Shown: positions 61,353-64,000 of the stretch, piece by piece | Layout: each line of letters opens with the position of its first letter | How positions within the stretch are numbered: position 1 is the first letter of the stretch | Assembly (NCBI RefSeq): GCF_002013895.1 | Contig: NZ_MAFQ01000006.1 | Location: 248,001-312,000 of the forward strand | Reading direction: 5' to 3' | Origin: Mycobacteroides franklinii | Lineage (GTDB): Bacteria > Actinomycetota > Actinomycetes > Mycobacteriales > Mycobacteriaceae | DNA: 64,000 nt | Made by a program: the position numbers and the translations under genes | The notes under the pieces: generated by a model | Database searches by the model: none | What the model saw: only the letters and a program-made list of their open reading frames with translations | Told to the model about the DNA's origin: nothing

Positions 61353-62426
61353 CTACTTGAACCGCCCCGCGAATCCGCGCAGTGGCAGGTCGGCCGAGGT
61401 GAGGATGCCCGGCGGGGCATCGATGACGCTCCGGATGGCGTTGAGCGCGGGCAGGCCCGTGACGGTCATCCCGACGGATGCGAAGGCGGCGGGGTCGGAG
61501 AAGTCGGTGCCGGGCTTCGGGATGACCATGTGCTTGCTGTAGACGCAGGGATCGCCCTGGATCTTGGTGATGTAGCAGCCCTTGACGTTCCAGTGCGGCT
61601 GAGTCTTCGGGGTCATCTGCCATTCGACGTGCACCTCGACCTTGGGCACCCCGTCGACGATCCCTTGGTATTTGAGGTAGTTGGCGCCCAGAGAGCCCTT
61701 GGGCAGCCGGTACCAACCGAGGTCGACGTCTTCGGTGCAGGCGCCCAGCTCATAGGAAAACGTCACGTCATCGAGTTTCAGACCGAAGCAGTCGGCCATC
61801 AGGTATACCCCGTCGGCGAACACGCGGGTGCCCTTCTCCAAGAGCGACGGAATCTCGGGGTCGGTCACGGGCCGCCCGTATCCGACCATCTCCCAGGAGT
61901 CCACCGAGTGATGACAGGACACGTCTACCGATTCGATGACGGTCACGTTCTCGATCTCGGCGACGTCGCAGGAGTGGACAACGCCCAGGATCTGCGTCAG
62001 CCCCGGGTTCATCCCGGTGCCGTAGAAGGTCGATCCGCCGCGTTCGCATGCCTGCTGCAGCACCTCGGTGGTGGGTCGGCCCGACGGGTGCGGGTGATTC
62101 TGGTCGCGGTGATGCCCGGTAATCCAGTCGGCGGTGGTGACGATGTCGATGCCCGCCTCCAGCACCTTGACGTAGAGATCCTCGTCGGGGAAGACCCCAT
62201 GGAAGGTCAGTACGTCGGGCTTGGCGGCGATGATCTCGTCGACGGTGCCGGTGGCGATGACTCCGTTGGGTTCGAGCCCCACGAGCTCACCGGCATCCCG
62301 GCCGATCTTTTCCGGTGAGTAGCAATGCAATCCGGCCAGCTCCAGATCGGGGTGCCGGGCGATGCGCTTGATCATCTCGGTGCCGACATTTCCGGTGGCG
62401 ACCTGAAACACCCTGACTGCACTCAT
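61353..62426 (-). CDS. Dihydrodipicolinate-reductase-like NAD(P)-binding protein
   Basis: The protein (357 aa from ATG 62426) begins MSAVRVFQVATGNVGTEMIKRI, a Rossmann cofactor loop (ATGNVG), with LELAGLHCYSPEKIGRDAGEL after it. This is a widespread actinobacterial family related to the N-domain of dihydrodipicolinate reductase, common in degradative clusters. It overlaps the Rieske oxygenase gene upstream by ATGA. Electron supply or an unrelated reductase step is possible. Confidence 0.75.
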   Translation of the reverse strand: MSAVRVFQVATGNVGTEMIKRIARHPDLELAGLHCYSPEKIGRDAGELVGLEPNGVIATGTVDEIIAAKPDVLTFHGVFPDEDLYVKVLEAGIDIVTTADWITGHHRDQNHPHPSGRPTTEVLQQACERGGSTFYGTGMNPGLTQILGVVHSCDVAEIENVTVIESVDVSCHHSVDSWEMVGYGRPVTDPEIPSLLEKGTRVFADGVYLMADCFGLKLDDVTFSYELGACTEDVDLGWYRLPKGSLGANYLKYQGIVDGVPKVEVHVEWQMTPKTQPHWNVKGCYITKIQGDPCVYSKHMVIPKPGTDFSDPAAFASVGMTVTGLPALNAIRSVIDAPPGILTSADLPLRGFAGRFK

Positions 62427-63421
62427 GCCGTGATCTCCTCCGGGTAGAACTGTGTCGCCCATTTGCGCAGGGCGATGAAGCCTTCGTATTCGGCGCGCAC
62501 CAAGGCGGGCGGGTCCGAGTACCGCTGATGCGACCAGATGTGAACATCGGCGAGAAATTGGTCGATGATGGCCTGCGAGAACGTCTTCGCGGTCTGTGGC
62601 GGCTCAGCGGATTCGTCACCGGATGGCCTGCCGATGAAGACGGTGAACCGCACGTCACAGGTCTCGTCATCGACGGGAGTCACCGCCGAGACGGTGCGGT
62701 TGTCGATCATTCCCCAGCTCTTGGTGACGGCGACGCCCAGGCCGCCGTTGATGGCCTGCACGCCGCTTTTCATGTCCTCGGCGGACATACCCGGCATCTC
62801 GTCGAAGGCGATGGTGAAGTCGACGTAGGAGATCGGCTTCTCGAACTCCTGCCGAGTGAACTTCGGAATGAACGGCGTCCTGTGTACGTATTTGAAATGC
62901 GCGAAGTCGACCCCGTTCTCGAGAACATACTGCGGATGCAGTTGCAGCCGTTCGCGATACAGGGTGCTGTGCGGGAATCCTGGGTAGTAGTCCTGGGCAC
63001 TGCTGCCGTCGTCGAACCCGGTGAACACATCCGGGACGTCGAAAAACGGTTCACGGCCGTCGATGTCGTGCCAGATGTAGACCGCCTCATTGCGTTCCAC
63101 CACCGGGTAGCTCCGAATGCGCCGCAACGGGTTTGGCCGTTTCTCGTAGGGGATGCACACGTTCCTGCCGTCGCGGTTCCACTCCCATCCGTGGAACGGG
63201 CAGACGATGCGGTCGCCCTCGACATGTCCACCGTGGCCCAGGTGCGCACCGAGGTGCTCGCAGTAGGCGTCCATCACCGCCGGCTCCCCCGACTGCGCAC
63301 GCCAGGCCACCATCTCGCGCCCGAAGTAGGTCATCCGCCGCACGGCGCCGACGGCGATCTCCGCGGACCAGGCAACCTGGAACCACCCGGTGGGCTTCAT
63401 CGACAACGGCGGCTTCGGCAT
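62423..63421 (-). CDS. Rieske-type aromatic/steroid oxygenase
   Basis: The protein (332 aa from ATG 63421) has a Rieske cluster with CEH at 54-56 and CPFH at 74-77. A mononuclear-iron motif DFAHFKYVH (Asp172, His175, His180) lies in the C-domain, as in KshA-like oxygenases. GAGG lies 6 bp before the ATG; the longer frame to 63661 is antisense to the regulator. It probably hydroxylates a ring compound. A separate reductase is needed and not seen. Confidence 0.85.
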   Translation of the reverse strand: MPKPPLSMKPTGWFQVAWSAEIAVGAVRRMTYFGREMVAWRAQSGEPAVMDAYCEHLGAHLGHGGHVEGDRIVCPFHGWEWNRDGRNVCIPYEKRPNPLRRIRSYPVVERNEAVYIWHDIDGREPFFDVPDVFTGFDDGSSAQDYYPGFPHSTLYRERLQLHPQYVLENGVDFAHFKYVHRTPFIPKFTRQEFEKPISYVDFTIAFDEMPGMSAEDMKSGVQAINGGLGVAVTKSWGMIDNRTVSAVTPVDDETCDVRFTVFIGRPSGDESAEPPQTAKTFSQAIIDQFLADVHIWSHQRYSDPPALVRAEYEGFIALRKWATQFYPEEITA

Positions 63422-63462
63422 CGGAACCTCCTCAAGCGGGGACAGTAATCCACTCCACCCAC

Positions 63463-63486
63463 TTTTCACAGAGACTTCTATGAAAA
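63463..63486. promoter_or_regulatory. Operator candidate between the Rieske and TetR genes
   Basis: TTTTCA (63463-63468) and TGAAAA (63481-63486) share a centre with AGA/TCT inside; 9 of 12 pairs match. The site is 41 bp from the oxygenase start and 27 bp from the TetR start, as expected for a shared operator. Confidence 0.5.
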
Positions 63487-63512
63487 ATTCTCCGCCCGCT
63501 AGCATCATCCGG

Positions 63513-64000
63513 ATGAGCGAAGTGGTGGCCACGGGGCGGCGGGCGAATCGTCGCGGTCTGGCAACCCGCGAGAGCATGCTCGACGCCGCCCTGCGGGTGC
63601 TCGCCTCGGGCGACCCGGCGGCGGTATCGGCGAACAGAATCGCCAAGGAGTGCGGCGCCACCTGGGGCGCCGTGAAGTATCAATTCGGCGATATCGACGG
63701 GCTGTGGGCCGCGGTGCTGCAGCGCACCGCCGAACGTCGTGGCGATCAACCCTGGCGCAACGACCCGACGGGCCCGCTGGATCAACGGGTCAGCGCGATC
63801 GTCGAGACCCTGTTTCGGGGTTTGACGGCTCCGGACTCGCGGGCCATCGAGAACCTGCGCCGGGCGCTGCCGCCCGACCCCACGGAGCTCGAACGGATAT
63901 ACCCCCACACGGCCGCTGAGCTGGCCTCGTGGAAACATCGTTGGGCGCGGGCGTGCCAGCAGGCGTTCGACGGCTTGGATGTGGATCCGGTCCGGGTGCG
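63513..64000 (+). CDS. TetR-family regulator, 3' truncated by the window end
   Basis: The frame from ATG 63513 stays open to the window end (162 codons). It has a TetR HTH (SANRIAKECGATWGAVKYQFG, then DIDGLWAAVLQRT) after a basic N-terminus. It is divergent from the Rieske oxygenase and is its likely regulator through the inverted repeat between them. The ligand-binding domain continues beyond the window. Confidence 0.85.
   Translation, partial: MSEVVATGRRANRRGLATRESMLDAALRVLASGDPAAVSANRIAKECGATWGAVKYQFGDIDGLWAAVLQRTAERRGDQPWRNDPTGPLDQRVSAIVETLFRGLTAPDSRAIENLRRALPPDPTELERIYPHTAAELASWKHRWARACQQAFDGLDVDPVRV

Noticed and set aside
1..64000. A CRISPR array or complete insertion sequence
   Set aside because: I saw no regularly spaced repeats and no transposase-like frame; the only mobile-element trace is the integrase remnant.

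Overview
The window is GC-rich actinobacterial chromosome, almost certainly from a rapidly growing mycobacterium of the Mycobacteroides abscessus/chelonae type. The evidence is a PPE protein, an MspA-family porin, mycothiol synthase (mshD), LmeA, DesA-type acyl-ACP desaturase, CysA2/SseC, ATGA/GTGA-coupled operons and leaderless starts. The right part (about 37-61 kb) follows the gene order I remember from M. tuberculosis Rv0824c down to Rv0809 (desA1, dusB, an LCP protein, phoY2, mshD, glnR, lmeA, thiX, cysA2, sseC2, the nitrobindin-like Rv0813c, pabC, ygfZ-like, DUF3073, purM). A complete pstSCAB operon sits where M. tuberculosis keeps only phoT. Strain identity and synteny are from memory, not from a search.

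Layout. 1-0.8 kb: 3' part of a siderophore-binding lipoprotein gene. 1.0-5.5 kb: a tightly overlapping operon of two DUF35 proteins, two thiolase-like proteins, a crotonase and a TetR regulator. 5.5-10 kb: a TetR-controlled SDR/crotonase operon, an SRPBCC protein, another SDR and an HSL-type esterase. 10-16.8 kb: a catabolic cluster on the minus strand (aminotransferase, aldehyde dehydrogenase, glutaryl-CoA-dehydrogenase-like enzyme, class III CoA transferase, PucR regulator) that reads as a 5-aminovalerate/GABA to glutaryl-CoA route. 17.0-18.5 kb: a His-rich PPE protein under a 37-bp Zur-like palindrome. 18.5-23.4 kb: accessory DNA with a multi-pass membrane protein, a sulfotransferase and a decayed tyrosine integrase that abuts the 3' end of tRNA-Phe. 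23.4-23.9 kb: tRNAs Phe, Asp and Glu (minus) and Lys (plus).

24-37 kb is metabolic accessory DNA: an MFS transporter, hydrolase, AraC regulator, EamA exporter, small membrane proteins, SDR, a PucR-like regulator divergent from a 3-hydroxyacyl-CoA dehydrogenase / YWTD beta-propeller / 3-hydroxyacyl-CoA dehydrogenase cluster, a GAP-family membrane protein, an MpaB-like oxygenase with a divergent TetR, and a small secreted protein. 37-61 kb is the conserved core described above, interrupted by an AraC gene, a VOC protein and an MspA-like porin operon with two paralogous secreted proteins. The right end holds a Rieske oxygenase coupled to a reductase-like protein, with a divergent TetR truncated by the window edge.

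Regulatory logic visible in the sequence: direct-repeat Pho boxes with 11-bp spacing lie at similar distances upstream of both pstS and the MspA-like porin, suggesting joint phosphate-starvation control. A leaderless 28-codon ORF ending in six cysteine codons precedes the DUF4395-cysA2-sseC operon, and its Cys codons are complementary to the Shine-Dalgarno region of the next gene, the layout of a cysteine attenuator. Several regulator genes have clear palindromes next to them.
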